DNA from: Pseudomonas extremaustralis
GTDB taxonomy: Bacteria; Pseudomonadota; Gammaproteobacteria; Pseudomonadales; Pseudomonadaceae
Assembly (NCBI RefSeq): GCF_900102035.1
Contig: NZ_LT629689.1
Coordinates: forward strand, 5,207,001-5,271,000
Length of the DNA stretch: 64,000 nucleotides
Direction: 5' to 3'
Positions 55,375-64,000 of the stretch are shown here, one piece after another. A program made the position numbers and the translations under genes. The notes under the pieces were generated by a model. That model was not told the origin of the DNA. It saw nothing but the letters and a program-made list of their open reading frames with translations, and made no database searches. Position 1 is the first letter of the stretch; each line of letters opens with the position of its first letter.

Positions 55375-56436
55375 ATGAAGCTCGCGCCGAAATTACTTGT
55401 ATCCGCTGCATTCTGCCTTGGACTCGCCAGCCAGGCATTCGCCGACACCGAGTTGAAACACTGGCCGGCCCCGGCCGCCAAGCAACTGAACGAAATGATC
55501 GCCGCCAATGCCAACAAGGGTAACTTCGCGGTCTTCGACATGGACAACACCAGCTACCGCTACGACCTCGAAGAGTCCCTGCTGCCCTACATGGAAAACA
55601 AGGGCCTGATCACCCGCGACAGCCTCGACCCGTCGCTCAAGCTTATGCCGTTCAAAGACACCGCCGACCATAAGGAAAGCCTGTTCAGTTACTACTATCG
55701 CCTGTGCGAAGTGGACGACATGGTCTGCTACCCCTGGGTGGCCCAGGTGTTCTCCGGTTTCACCCTCAATGAACTCAAGACCCAGGTCGATGAGTTGATG
55801 GCCTCCGGCAAGCCCGTGCCTGTCAGCTATTTCGAAGGCGATGTGGTGAAGCAATCCGAGGTGCAACCGCCGAAGGTCTTCACCGGCCAGGCTGAGCTGT
55901 ACAACAAGCTGATGGAAAACGGCATCGAGGTGTATGTGATGACCGCCGCATCGGAAGAACTGGTGCGCATGGTCGCGGCTGATCCGAAGTACGGCTACAA
56001 CGTCAAACCCGAGAATGTCATCGGCGTGACCACCTTGCTCAAAGACCGCAAGACTGGCGAGCTGACCACCGCGCGCAAGCAGATCGCGGCCGGCAAATAC
56101 GACCAGAAAGCCAACCTCGGCCTGGAACTCACCCCGTACCTGTGGACCCCGGCGACCTGGATGGCCGGCAAGCACGCGGCGATCCTCACCTACATCGACG
56201 AATGGAAAAAACCGGTGATCGTCGGCGGCGATACCCCGACCAGCGACGGCTACATGCTGTTCCACGATGTGGACGTGGCCAAGGGCGGCGTGCACCTGTG
56301 GGTCAACCGCAAGGACAAATACATGGCCCAGCTCAACGGCATGATGGCCAAGCACGCGGCGGCCCAGGCCAAGGAAGGCTTGCCGGTGACGGCGGACAAG
56401 AACTGGGTGATCGTCAAGCCTGACGAAATCCAGTAA
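55375..56436 (+). CDS. pchP: Phosphorylcholine phosphatase
   Basis: This 353-residue exported HAD phosphatase has a signal peptide ending near ASQAFA (residues 18-23). Motif I FDMDNTSYRYDLEESLLPYM (D55, D57) is distinctive for P. aeruginosa PchP; motif II is TAAS, and motif IV is GGDTPTSDGYM. It releases phosphate from phosphorylcholine in the periplasm, feeding choline catabolism. CAGGGAG precedes the ATG. Confidence 0.88.
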   Translation: MKLAPKLLVSAAFCLGLASQAFADTELKHWPAPAAKQLNEMIAANANKGNFAVFDMDNTSYRYDLEESLLPYMENKGLITRDSLDPSLKLMPFKDTADHKESLFSYYYRLCEVDDMVCYPWVAQVFSGFTLNELKTQVDELMASGKPVPVSYFEGDVVKQSEVQPPKVFTGQAELYNKLMENGIEVYVMTAASEELVRMVAADPKYGYNVKPENVIGVTTLLKDRKTGELTTARKQIAAGKYDQKANLGLELTPYLWTPATWMAGKHAAILTYIDEWKKPVIVGGDTPTSDGYMLFHDVDVAKGGVHLWVNRKDKYMAQLNGMMAKHAAAQAKEGLPVTADKNWVIVKPDEIQ

Positions 56437-56501
56437 CTACGGGGGTTCGCCTCTCCCACATGTTGGCCTCCAGGGTTTGGAGGTTTTCTCCAGGCAAAAA
56501 A

Positions 56502-56528
56502 ATGCCCCGCACCTGGCGGGGCATTTTT
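56502..56528. terminator. Bidirectional terminator between pchP and ilvD
   Basis: ATGCCCCGC / GCGGGGCAT with a five-base loop lies between a run of A and a run of T, so it can stop both convergent transcripts. Confidence 0.9.
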
Positions 56529-56539
56529 ATCGGCTAGCC

Positions 56540-58381
56540 TTACAGGCCGTCGAGCATTGCCTTGTTACGCACAGCACCTTTGTCGGCACTGGTGGCCAGC
56601 AGGGCATAGGCTTTCAGCGCGGTAGTGACTTTGCGCGGACGCTTCTCCACCGGCTTCCAGCCTTTCTTGTCCTGTTCGACCCGACGCGCGGCCAGTTCTT
56701 CGTCGCTGATCAACAGGTTGATCGAACGGTTCGGAATGTCGATCAGCACTTTGTCGCCATCTTGCACCAGGCCAATCGCGCCGCCGGCAGCGGCTTCCGG
56801 CGATGCGTGGCCGATGGACAGGCCCGAAGTACCGCCGGAGAAACGCCCGTCGGTCAGCAGCGCGCAGGCTTTGCCCAGGCCCTTGGATTTCAGGTAGGAC
56901 GTCGGGTAGAGCATCTCCTGCATGCCCGGGCCGCCTTTGGGGCCTTCGTAGCGGATGATCACGATGTCGCCTTCTTTGACTTCGTCGGCGAGGATGCCGC
57001 GCACGGCGCTGTCCTGGCTTTCGAAGATCTTGGCGTTGCCTTCGAACACATGGATCGACTCGTCCACGCCGGCGGTTTTCACCACGCAGCCGTCGAGGGC
57101 GATGTTGCCGTACAGCACGGCCAGGCCGCCTTCTTTGGAATAGGCGTGCTCGACACTGCGGATGCAGCCGTTTTCACGGTCGGCGTCCAGGGTGTCCCAA
57201 CGGGTCGACTGGCTGAATGCAGTCTGGGTCGGGATGCCCGCCGGGCCGGCCTTGAAGAAGGTGTGCACGGCTTCGTCGTCGGTCTGGGTGATGTCCCACT
57301 TGGCGATGCCTTCGGCGAGGGACTTGCTGTGTACGGTCGGCAGGTCGGTGTGCAGCAGGCCGCCACGGGCCAGGGAACCGAGGATCGAGAAAATCCCGCC
57401 GGCGCGGTGCACGTCTTCCATGTGGTACTTCTGGATGTTCGGCGCGACCTTGCACAGTTGCGGCACGTTGCGGGACAGACGGTCGATGTCGCGCAGGTCG
57501 AAATCGATCTCGGCTTCCTGGGCGGCGGCCAGCAAGTGCAGGATGGTGTTGGTGGAACCGCCCATGGCGATGTCCAGGGTCATGGCGTTTTCGAACGCCT
57601 TGAAGTTGGCGATGTTGCGCGGCAACACCGACTCATCGTTCTCGCCGTAGTAGCGCTTGCACAGCTCGACGATGGTACGGCCGGCCTGCAGGAACAGCTG
57701 CTCGCGGTCGCTGTGGGTGGCCAGGGTCGAACCGTTGCCCGGCAAGGCCAGGCCCAGGGCTTCCACCAGGCAGTTCATCGAGTTGGCGGTGAACATGCCG
57801 GAGCACGAACCGCAGGTCGGACAGGCGCTGCGCTCGTATTCCGCGACCTTCTCGTCAGAAGCGCTGGAATCGGCGGCGATGACCATGGCGTCGACCAGAT
57901 CGAGGCCGTGGGAGGCGAGTTTGGTCTTGCCGGCTTCCATCGGACCGCCGGAGACGAAAATCACCGGGACGTTGAGGCGCAGGGCGGCCATCAGCATGCC
58001 AGGGGTGATCTTGTCGCAGTTGGAGATGCACACGATGGCGTCGGCGCAGTGGGCGTTGACCATGTACTCCACGGAGTCGGCGATGATCTCGCGGCTCGGC
58101 AGGGAATACAGCATGCCGTCATGGCCCATGGCGATGCCGTCATCCACGGCAATGGTGTTGAATTCCTTGGCCACGCCGCCAGCGCGTTCGATCTCGCGGG
58201 CGACCAGTTGGCCCAGGTCCTTGAGGTGGACATGGCCGGGGACGAACTGGGTGAACGAGTTGGCAATCGCGATGATCGGCTTCTTGAAGTCGTCATCTTT
58301 CATCCCGGTGGCGCGCCACAGTGCGCGGGCGCCGGCCATGTTGCGGCCGTGGGTGGATGTTTTCGAGCGGTAATCAGGCAT
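56540..58381 (-). CDS. ilvD: Dihydroxy-acid dehydratase
   Basis: This 613-residue Fe-S enzyme of branched-chain amino acid synthesis has cluster cysteines in SNCDKITPG and [11 protein letters not shown], the GGPMEAG segment, and C-terminal [15 protein letters not shown]. The length equals E. coli IlvD (616). It starts [21 protein letters not shown], the family N-terminus. Confidence 0.97.
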   Translation of the reverse strand: MPDYRSKTSTHGRNMAGARALWRATGMKDDDFKKPIIAIANSFTQFVPGHVHLKDLGQLVAREIERAGGVAKEFNTIAVDDGIAMGHDGMLYSLPSREIIADSVEYMVNAHCADAIVCISNCDKITPGMLMAALRLNVPVIFVSGGPMEAGKTKLASHGLDLVDAMVIAADSSASDEKVAEYERSACPTCGSCSGMFTANSMNCLVEALGLALPGNGSTLATHSDREQLFLQAGRTIVELCKRYYGENDESVLPRNIANFKAFENAMTLDIAMGGSTNTILHLLAAAQEAEIDFDLRDIDRLSRNVPQLCKVAPNIQKYHMEDVHRAGGIFSILGSLARGGLLHTDLPTVHSKSLAEGIAKWDITQTDDEAVHTFFKAGPAGIPTQTAFSQSTRWDTLDADRENGCIRSVEHAYSKEGGLAVLYGNIALDGCVVKTAGVDESIHVFEGNAKIFESQDSAVRGILADEVKEGDIVIIRYEGPKGGPGMQEMLYPTSYLKSKGLGKACALLTDGRFSGGTSGLSIGHASPEAAAGGAIGLVQDGDKVLIDIPNRSINLLISDEELAARRVEQDKKGWKPVEKRPRKVTTALKAYALLATSADKGAVRNKAMLDGL

Positions 58382-58575
58382 TGGAGCACTCCGGGCGGCT
58401 AATCAGATGTCAAAGGGGAGTGAGCTTCTATGGACGTCTGGAACACCCGAAAAATGGCACTGGTGTCCGGAAGTTGCCGCAAACGTTACGGGATCGCCGT
58501 GCGCAGTGGCCTTGAGCTCATAAACCCGCCGGGGGATGACTGGCGATGAATAGGGCCGATTCTACACCGTCTTCC

Positions 58576-58677
58576 TGTAGGCGCGAGCTTGCTCGCGAAA
58601 AACGTCAACGATAACGCAGCGCTAGCGGGAGGCCCGCGTTGCCTGTTCGTTTTTCGCGAGCAAGCTCGCTCCTACAG
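58576..58677. repeat. Type B REPIN, left of the RAYT gene
   Basis: TGTAGGCGCGAGCTTGCTCG and TTCGCGAGCAAGCTCGCTCC are inverted around a variable centre with CGTCAACGATAACGCAG. Confidence 0.88.
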
Positions 58678-58767
58678 GGGCGGGACATATTCAGAACCAC
58701 TGTTTACAGGCCGGGCGAAGTCGGTCCGCCTACCGTTTCTCTTCCACTCACAGAAGAGGACGAAGGA

Positions 58768-59226
58768 ATGTCCACCCAGCAACATGCACATCGGCTGCGC
58801 ATCGGGCGCTATTCGGAGTCGGGCCGTGTTTACCTGCTCACGGCGGTTACCCATCAACGGCAATTGGCTTTTCAGGACTGGCGCATCGGCCGCCTGCTTG
58901 TCAGTGCGTTCAGGAAAGCTCAGGAAGACGGCGAGGCGACTTCGCTGGCCTGGGTGGTCATGCCTGACCATTTCCACTGGCTGGTCGAGTTGCATAACGG
59001 CGACTTGCCAAGGCTGATGCGCAGCACCAAGTCGCGAAGTGCCCGCGCCATCAACAAGGCCAGGTGTTCGTTCGGGACCTTGTGGCAAAAAGGCTATTTC
59101 GACCGCGCACTGCGTCGGGAGGAAGACTTGAAGGCAATGGCCCGTTATATCGTGGCCAATCCCTTGCGGGCAGGGCTGGTCAAACATATCGGCCAGTACC
59201 CGCTATGGGACGCCATCTGGTTGTAA
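58768..59226 (+). CDS. REP-associated tyrosine transposase (RAYT, Y1/HUH family)
   Basis: This 152-residue protein of the IS200-related Y1 transposase superfamily has the HUH pair H68-F-H70 in VVMPDHFHWLVE and the catalytic tyrosine Y127 in MARYIVANPLRAGLV, with the WQKGYFDRALR segment common in RAYTs. RAYTs are single-copy housekeeping-like transposases believed to move or maintain REP/REPIN sequences. It lies between two REPINs (58576-58677 and 59239-59339), the expected arrangement. ATG at 58768 has GAAGGA upstream; a longer frame begins inside the left REPIN. Confidence 0.92.
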   Translation: MSTQQHAHRLRIGRYSESGRVYLLTAVTHQRQLAFQDWRIGRLLVSAFRKAQEDGEATSLAWVVMPDHFHWLVELHNGDLPRLMRSTKSRSARAINKARCSFGTLWQKGYFDRALRREEDLKAMARYIVANPLRAGLVKHIGQYPLWDAIWL

Positions 59227-59238
59227 CCTCTTCTCCCC

Positions 59239-59339
59239 TGTAGGAACGAGCTTGCTCGCGAAGATCGTCAACGATGACGCAACGCTATCAGGTAGCCCGC
59301 GTCGTCTATGGGTTTTCGCGAGCAAGCTCGCCGCTACAG
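59239..59339. repeat. Type B REPIN, right of the RAYT gene
   Basis: TGTAGGAACGAGCTTGCTCG and CGCGAGCAAGCTCGCCGC are inverted. It is nearly identical to the copy at 60656-60757 (three substitutions and one base missing in the T run) and lies in the same orientation. Confidence 0.88.
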
Positions 59340-59349
59340 GGGGAAAGTG

Positions 59350-60549
59350 TCAGTGTCCGACCCGCGTATTGGTCAGCCAACCCCACAGGCTGAAAATGAT
59401 AAAGCTCACGGCAATCGTCATCAGCAAATGACTGCCGGTTTGCGCGAGCGCTGCGCTGCTGACGGCAGCGGTGAGGAACATGATGCTATTGCCCGCCGAA
59501 GCCGCCGTCCCCGCGCAGCTAGAAAACAACACCATCGCTGCCGAAATTGCAGCGGGCCGAACCAGGGTGACCGCCAGTGCGCTGATAAGCATCGGGATGA
59601 GCAGGGTTACCGTGGTAATGGTTTTAAAGAGGACGACCAGCGTCAGCAGCACACCCGCGAGGAGCAGTAACCCGAGGCCGATGTTGATTTGTCGGGGCAG
59701 CGAGATGCGCTTTTGCAGGTACGAGGCCGCCACACCACCGATCAGGTAGGCCACGCCGTACACTATTAGCACCAGCGCGTATTGGTATTCGGAGAGCTTC
59801 AGTGCATCCATGAAGATCAGCGGTGTGACGCTGACCAGCGCGAAATAACAGGCGAACACCAGTGCGGCGATCCACCAGTAGCGCAGGAAGTCGCGATTGG
59901 CGGCGACCGTTTTGAGCGTGCCGAGGATCGAGGCGGGCGCGCGGAGCGGGCTGGCAGCTTTGGAGGGCAAGATGCAAAACGCATGGATCAACATGCCCAA
60001 TGCCATGAGTGCAAACCCATAGAAGCTCCCTTGCCAGTCGAAGGTGGTTTGCAGCCAGGAGCCGATCAGCGGTGACAATGCGACAAACGAGCCGCTCAGG
60101 GTCATGTAATAGAGGCGCACCCGGGCTCGATCCTGTTCGTCGAACAGGTCTTCCACTAGTGCATGGCCCAATACGAAGAAACCGCAGCCCATGGCCTGCA
60201 CTGTGCGAAACAGCAGGAGGGTCAGGTAGTCCGACGCCAGGGCACAGCCTATTGCGCCGAGAATCGATAGCGTGATGCAGCCGAGCAGCACTTCCTTGCG
60301 CCCGCATTTGTCCGACAACGGGCCGACGATCAGTTGGGATATGGAGAAGATCAGGGTGAACAGGCTGATGGAGAGCGCGACGTCGGCCGTCGGAGTGTCG
60401 AATTGGGCGGCCAGTGCGGGGAATGAAGGCAGGAGAATATTGATCGGGAAGAAGCTGATCAGGGCAATGCAGGTGATCAGGATGAAGCGGGAAAGTTGTT
60501 GGCGTTTTACCTCGCCACTGAGGGCGGGAGAGCGGAAGGGCTCAGACAT
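59350..60549 (-). CDS. MFS transporter, Bcr/CflA-like drug efflux type
   Basis: This 399-residue protein has about twelve hydrophobic segments. MFS motif A GPLSDKCGRKEVLL lies between segments 2 and 3, and FRTVQAMGCGFFVLG is in segment 4 as in the DHA1 (Bcr/CflA) group. It would export small molecules by proton antiport; the substrate is unknown. It is bracketed by two direct REPIN copies, which sets this gene apart as a possible exchangeable unit. Confidence 0.85.
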   Translation of the reverse strand: MSEPFRSPALSGEVKRQQLSRFILITCIALISFFPINILLPSFPALAAQFDTPTADVALSISLFTLIFSISQLIVGPLSDKCGRKEVLLGCITLSILGAIGCALASDYLTLLLFRTVQAMGCGFFVLGHALVEDLFDEQDRARVRLYYMTLSGSFVALSPLIGSWLQTTFDWQGSFYGFALMALGMLIHAFCILPSKAASPLRAPASILGTLKTVAANRDFLRYWWIAALVFACYFALVSVTPLIFMDALKLSEYQYALVLIVYGVAYLIGGVAASYLQKRISLPRQINIGLGLLLLAGVLLTLVVLFKTITTVTLLIPMLISALAVTLVRPAAISAAMVLFSSCAGTAASAGNSIMFLTAAVSSAALAQTGSHLLMTIAVSFIIFSLWGWLTNTRVGH

Positions 60550-60655
60550 GAGTGGTAATTTCCGGAGTAAAACCAGAAACCGATACTAGTCAGCGAAAAA
60601 TTGAATTCAATCAAATCTATTGTGCGAAGCGTCCCGTAATGGTGTACGCCGCCTC

Positions 60656-60757
60656 TGTAGGAGCGAGCTTGCTCGCGAAGATCGTCAACGATGACGCAAC
60701 GCTATCAGGTAGCCCGCGTCGTCTATGGGTTTTTCGCGAGCAAGCTCGCTCCTACAG
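60656..60757. repeat. Type B REPIN upstream of the MFS gene
   Basis: TGTAGGAGCGAGCTTGCTCG and CGCGAGCAAGCTCGCTCC are inverted, with the centre CGTCAACGATGACGCAACGC shared with the copy at 59239. It ends 18 bases before the methyltransferase stop codon. Confidence 0.88.
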
Positions 60758-60774
60758 GGGGACGGTTTCAGTCT

Positions 60775-61971
60775 TTAGCTATTGGGCAGTAACCGGCAGG
60801 TGATGCTCTTGATGTAGCGTGTCTCGACAATCGCCGGGTGCACCGGGTGATCCGGGCCCTGGCCGCCGCGTTCGAGCATCTGGATGTTGCGGTCCAGGTG
60901 GCGGGCGCTGGTCAGCAGGATGTTTTGCAGGTCGTCTTCCGGCAGGTGCATCGAGCAGGAGGCGCTGACCAGGATGCCGTCCTTGCTGAGCAGGCGCATG
61001 GCTTGCTCGTTGAGGCGACGGTAGGCACCTTCGCCGTTTTTCATGTCTTTTTTGCGTTTGATGAAGGCCGGTGGGTCGGCGACGATCACGTCGAAACGTT
61101 CTTCGCTGGCCTTGAGTTCTTTGAGGGCTTCGAATACGTCGCCTTCGATGCAGGTCATTTTTTCGGCGACGCCGTTCAGCGCGGCGTTGCGCTCGACGCC
61201 GTCGAGGGCGAAGGCCGAGGCGTCGACGCAGAACACTTCAGTGGCGCCGAAGACCGCAGCCTGCACGCCCCAGCCGCCGATGTAGCTGTACAGGTCGAGG
61301 ACGCGCTTGCCTTTGGCATACGGGGCCAGGCGGGCGCGGTTCATGCGGTGGTCGTAGAACCAGCCGGTTTTCTGGCCCTGGATTACCGGAGCTTCGAATT
61401 TCACGCCGTTTTCTTCCAGCGCGACCCACTCCGGTACCAGGCCGAATACGGTTTCGACGTAGCGGTTGAGGCCTTCGGCGTCGCGCGCGGCGGAGTCGTT
61501 CTTGAACAGGATGCCGCTGGGCTTGAGCACTTGGGTCAGGGCGGCGATCACGTCGTCTTTATGGGCTTCCATGGTCGCCGAAGCGATCTGTACCACCAGG
61601 ATGTCGCCGAAACGGTCGACCACCAGGCCCGGCAACAGGTCGGAATCGCCGTAGACCAGGCGGTAGAACGGCTTGTCGAACAGGCGGTCGCGCAGGGACA
61701 GGGCGACATTCAGGCGGTGCACCAGCAGCGACTTGTCCAAAGGCAACTTGATGTCACGCGACAGCAGGCGCGCGCAGATCAGGTTGTTCGGGCTCATGGC
61801 CACGATGCCCAGGGTCTTGCCGCCGGCCGCTTCGAGGATGGCCTGGTCGCCCGCCTGGAAGCCGTGAAGTGGGGTGGCGGCCACGTCGATTTCGTTGCTG
61901 TAGACCCACAGGTGGCCGTTGCGCAAACGACGATCGGCGTTGGCTTTGAGACGCAGGCTTGGCAGGGACAT
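60775..61971 (-). CDS. rlmI: 23S rRNA m5C methyltransferase, RlmI type
   Basis: This 398-residue protein has an N-terminal PUA domain (about 1-75; LRLKANADRRLRNGHLWVYSNEI), a linking domain, and a Rossmann methyltransferase domain with SAM motif VLDLYSYIGGWGVQAA, catalytic-site ADPPAFIKRKKD and SASCSMHLPED. It methylates C1962 of 23S rRNA in E. coli. The length matches RlmI (396). Confidence 0.88.
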   Translation of the reverse strand: MSLPSLRLKANADRRLRNGHLWVYSNEIDVAATPLHGFQAGDQAILEAAGGKTLGIVAMSPNNLICARLLSRDIKLPLDKSLLVHRLNVALSLRDRLFDKPFYRLVYGDSDLLPGLVVDRFGDILVVQIASATMEAHKDDVIAALTQVLKPSGILFKNDSAARDAEGLNRYVETVFGLVPEWVALEENGVKFEAPVIQGQKTGWFYDHRMNRARLAPYAKGKRVLDLYSYIGGWGVQAAVFGATEVFCVDASAFALDGVERNAALNGVAEKMTCIEGDVFEALKELKASEERFDVIVADPPAFIKRKKDMKNGEGAYRRLNEQAMRLLSKDGILVSASCSMHLPEDDLQNILLTSARHLDRNIQMLERGGQGPDHPVHPAIVETRYIKSITCRLLPNS

Positions 61972-62041
61972 GACGTCGCTCCGGAAAAAAGAGCGGGAGT
62001 ATACCGTGTTGCACTACATTTCGCGGCTTGGCCTGATGGGC

Positions 62042-62142
62042 TGCAGGAGCGAGCTTGCTCGCGAAGACCGTCCACGCTGACGCAGCGCTATCAGGTAGGC
62101 CGCGTCATCCATGGTTTTTTCGCGAGCAAGCGCGCTCCTGCG
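62042..62142. repeat. Type B REPIN upstream of the HDOD gene
   Basis: TGCAGGAGCGAGCTTGCTCG and CGCGAGCAAGCGCGCTCCTG are inverted. Both outer ends carry compensating changes relative to the other copies (GCAGG and CCTGC), so the hairpin pairing is kept. Confidence 0.85.
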
Positions 62143-62227
62143 GGAGCGGGTTGCCATTCGGGTTTTTGAGGTGTCGGTCAGCTTCCCATCGGGGTTAGAA
62201 TCGGCGCCTAGCCCAGAGTATGTACTT

Positions 62228-63094
62228 ATGCACCCAGAGCTTTCCGCCGAACAGATCCAACAGGCCCTGCAAGGCATCAGCGTGCCGCCTCAACCGCAGA
62301 TCATGGTGGATTTGCAGATGGAGCAATACATGCCCGACCCGGACCTGGAGGTGATCGCGCGGTTGATCGCCCAGGACCCGGGCCTGTCCGGCGCATTGCT
62401 CAAGATCGTCAACTCGCCGTATTACGGCCTGACCAACAAGATCGCCTCGATCCAGCGCGCCGTGAACCTGTTGGGCAGCCGCTCGATCATCAACCTGATC
62501 AACGCCCAGTCGATCAAGGGTGAGATGAACGATGAGACCATCGTCACCCTCAACCGCTTCTGGGACACCGCCCAGGATGTGGCCATGACCTGCCTCACCC
62601 TGGCCAAGCGCACCGGCGCCCAGGCGGTGGACGAAGCCTACGCCCTGGGGCTGTTCCACGATTGCGGCGTGCCGCTGATGCTCAAGCGTTTCCCCAATTA
62701 CATGTCGGTGCTCGAAGAGGCCTACGGCAATGCCGGGGCTGACTCCCGCGTGGTGGACACCGAAAACAATGCGTTCAACACCAACCATGCGGTGGTTGGC
62801 TACTACACCGCCAAGTCCTGGCGCCTGCCGGAGCATGTGACCGACGCCATCGCCAATCACCACAATGCCCTGGCGGTTTTCAGCGATGAGTCGTCGCGCA
62901 ATTCTCAGCTGAAAAACCTGCTGGCGATCCTGAAGATGGCCGAGCACATCTGTTCGTCCTACCGGGTGCTGGGCAACCAGACGGTGGATCATGAGTGGAA
63001 TGCGGTGGGCGATCTGGTGTTGGACTACGTGGGCCTGTCGGACTACGACTTCGATAGCCTGAAGTTGTCGATCCGTGAGCTGGGCGCGCACTGA
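62228..63094 (+). CDS. HDOD-domain protein
   Basis: This 288-residue protein is a single HDOD domain (about 15-215): PPQPQIMVDL at the start, IAQDPGLSGALLKIVNSPYYG, SIQRAVNLLGSRSIINL, and FHDCGVPLML with only part of a catalytic HD motif. HDOD proteins act in signalling rather than hydrolysis; the partner is unknown. ATG at 62228 was chosen because upstream in-frame codons come from the REPIN. mutM follows after 21 bases. Confidence 0.85.
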   Translation: MHPELSAEQIQQALQGISVPPQPQIMVDLQMEQYMPDPDLEVIARLIAQDPGLSGALLKIVNSPYYGLTNKIASIQRAVNLLGSRSIINLINAQSIKGEMNDETIVTLNRFWDTAQDVAMTCLTLAKRTGAQAVDEAYALGLFHDCGVPLMLKRFPNYMSVLEEAYGNAGADSRVVDTENNAFNTNHAVVGYYTAKSWRLPEHVTDAIANHHNALAVFSDESSRNSQLKNLLAILKMAEHICSSYRVLGNQTVDHEWNAVGDLVLDYVGLSDYDFDSLKLSIRELGAH

Positions 63095-63115
63095 CCCTTT
63101 CACCCCGAGGTACAC

Positions 63116-63928
63116 ATGCCCGAATTACCCGAAGTCGAAACCACCCGGCGTGGGATTGCCCCGCACCTGGAAGGCCAGCGCGTCAGCCGTGTAGTGGTGC
63201 GTGAGCGGCGTCTGCGCTGGCCGATCCCGGAGGACCTGGATGTGCGTCTGTCCGGGCAGCGCATCGTGCTGGTGGAGCGGCGGGCCAAGTACCTGTTGAT
63301 CAACGCCGAGGTAGGCACCTTGATCAGTCACTTGGGCATGTCGGGCAACCTGCGCCTGGTGGAAGTCGGCCTGCCGGCGGCCAAGCACGAGCATGTGGAC
63401 ATCGAGCTCGAATCCGGCCTGGCCCTGCGCTACACCGACCCCCGGCGTTTTGGCGCAATGCTCTGGAGCCAGGACCCGCACAACCATGAACTGCTGATCC
63501 GCCTCGGGCCGGAGCCGTTGACCGACCGGTTCGACGGTGAGCGTTTGTTCCAGCTGTCCCGTGGCAAGACGATGGCGGTGAAGCCGTTCATCATGGACAA
63601 CGCCGTGGTGGTGGGGGTGGGCAATATCTATGCGACCGAAGCGCTGTTCGCCGCCGGGATCGACCCGCGGCGGGCGGCGGGCGGGATTTCACGGGCGCGT
63701 TATTTGAAGCTGGCGATCGAGATCAAGCGCGTGCTGGCCGCCGCCATCGAGCGGGGCGGCACCACATTGCGCGACTTTATCGGCGGCGACGGGCAACCGG
63801 GGTATTTCCAGCAGGAACTGTTCGTCTACGGCCGGGGCGGCGAGGCGTGCAAGGTCTGTGGGAGCGAATTGCGCAATGTAGTGCTGGGGCAGCGGGCGAG
63901 TGTGTTTTGCCCTAAGTGCCAGAGCTGA
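63116..63928 (+). CDS. mutM: Formamidopyrimidine-DNA glycosylase
   Basis: This 270-residue base-excision repair enzyme removes 8-oxoguanine. The catalytic N-terminal proline is in [13 protein letters not shown] (P2, E3), a conserved lysine is in RRAKYLLI, the helix-two-turn-helix is in [18 protein letters not shown], and the zinc finger with four cysteines is CKVCG...CPKC at the C-terminus. CGAGG precedes the ATG. Length and start are standard. Confidence 0.97.
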   Translation: MPELPEVETTRRGIAPHLEGQRVSRVVVRERRLRWPIPEDLDVRLSGQRIVLVERRAKYLLINAEVGTLISHLGMSGNLRLVEVGLPAAKHEHVDIELESGLALRYTDPRRFGAMLWSQDPHNHELLIRLGPEPLTDRFDGERLFQLSRGKTMAVKPFIMDNAVVVGVGNIYATEALFAAGIDPRRAAGGISRARYLKLAIEIKRVLAAAIERGGTTLRDFIGGDGQPGYFQQELFVYGRGGEACKVCGSELRNVVLGQRASVFCPKCQS

Positions 63929-63949
63929 TTGCTGTGTGATGGCTGATAT

Positions 63950-63978
63950 CGCCATCGGGAGCAAGCCCCCTCCCACAT
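63950..63978. repeat. Type A repeat, left half at the window end
   Basis: GCCATCGGGAGCAAGCCCCC followed by TCCCACA matches the left arm of other type A pairs. The partner arm would lie beyond the window. Confidence 0.75.
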
Positions 63979-64000
63979 TTTGATTTGTGAATACATTTCA

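Noticed and set aside
56477..58402. A 641-codon plus-strand frame opposite ilvD
   Set aside because: IlvD on the minus strand is complete; the plus frame also runs through the terminator.
58639..58767. Longer N-terminal version of the RAYT protein
   Set aside because: The added residues (RASSLLQG) come from the REPIN; the ATG at 58768 has a good ribosome-binding site.

Overview
The window is chromosomal DNA from a fluorescent-group Pseudomonas. The evidence is high G+C coding sequence, whole gene strings in the order known from P. aeruginosa (spu polyamine genes; serA and D-2-hydroxyglutarate dehydrogenase; rpiA-ilvA; the HAD phosphatase, rppH, ptsP, TauE-like, lgt, thyA; folA; ilvD; HDOD; mutM), and many copies of the short palindromic elements typical of P. 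fluorescens genomes. Apart from the first gene fragment and the last repeat, the window is densely packed. No tRNA, rRNA or CRISPR array was seen.

Layout. 1-5958: tail of an outer-membrane barrel protein, then the sulfur-starvation block lsfA and ssuEADCBF. 6107-6976: a relic of a nuclease bacteriocin with its immunity gene. 6997-7638: a TetR regulator. 7869-19906: the polyamine locus, with a glutamine-synthetase-like gene (spuI type) split by an IS1182-type insertion sequence, a decayed spuA, and intact spuB, spuC, spuD, spuE, spuF, spuG and spuH. 20040-20436: fused remnants of an HD-domain gene and an AraC-type gene. 20444-32284: mixed housekeeping and exported proteins, including a penicillin-acylase-type hydrolase, serA and its divergent D-2-hydroxyglutarate dehydrogenase. 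32322-42260: rpiA, ilvA, histidinol-phosphatase-like HAD, rppH, ptsP, lgt and thyA. 42341-45136: cadR/cadA metal efflux pair. 45153-51882: a LysR-regulated aminophosphonate uptake and PhnZ-type degradation operon. 51879-54618: a GTPase/membrane-protein pair. 54709-58381: folA, pchP, ilvD. 58576-60757: a REP-associated tyrosine transposase (RAYT) and an MFS transporter among closely related REPINs. 60775-63928: rlmI-like methyltransferase, HDOD protein, mutM.

How the genes work together. The ssu genes import alkanesulfonates and release sulfite with reduced flavin, next to a peroxiredoxin of the same regulon. The spu transporter brings in putrescine and spermidine, which SpuC transaminates. 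The gamma-glutamyl branch looks damaged, because spuI and spuA are broken while spuB remains. The phosphonate operon couples an ABC importer to an FAD oxidoreductase and an iron HD oxygenase.

The most notable observations are four decay scars that can be read base by base: the bacteriocin deletion, the IS in spuI with a CTAG on each side, the two-piece spuA remnant, and the HD/AraC deletion. The RAYT lying between two REPINs, with a near-identical direct REPIN pair bracketing the neighbouring transporter, is also notable. No wholly new system could be demonstrated. The least characterised intact units are the DUF3482-type GTPase with its DUF2868-type membrane partner, and the FAD oxidoreductase plus PhnZ pair without an adjacent PhnY.
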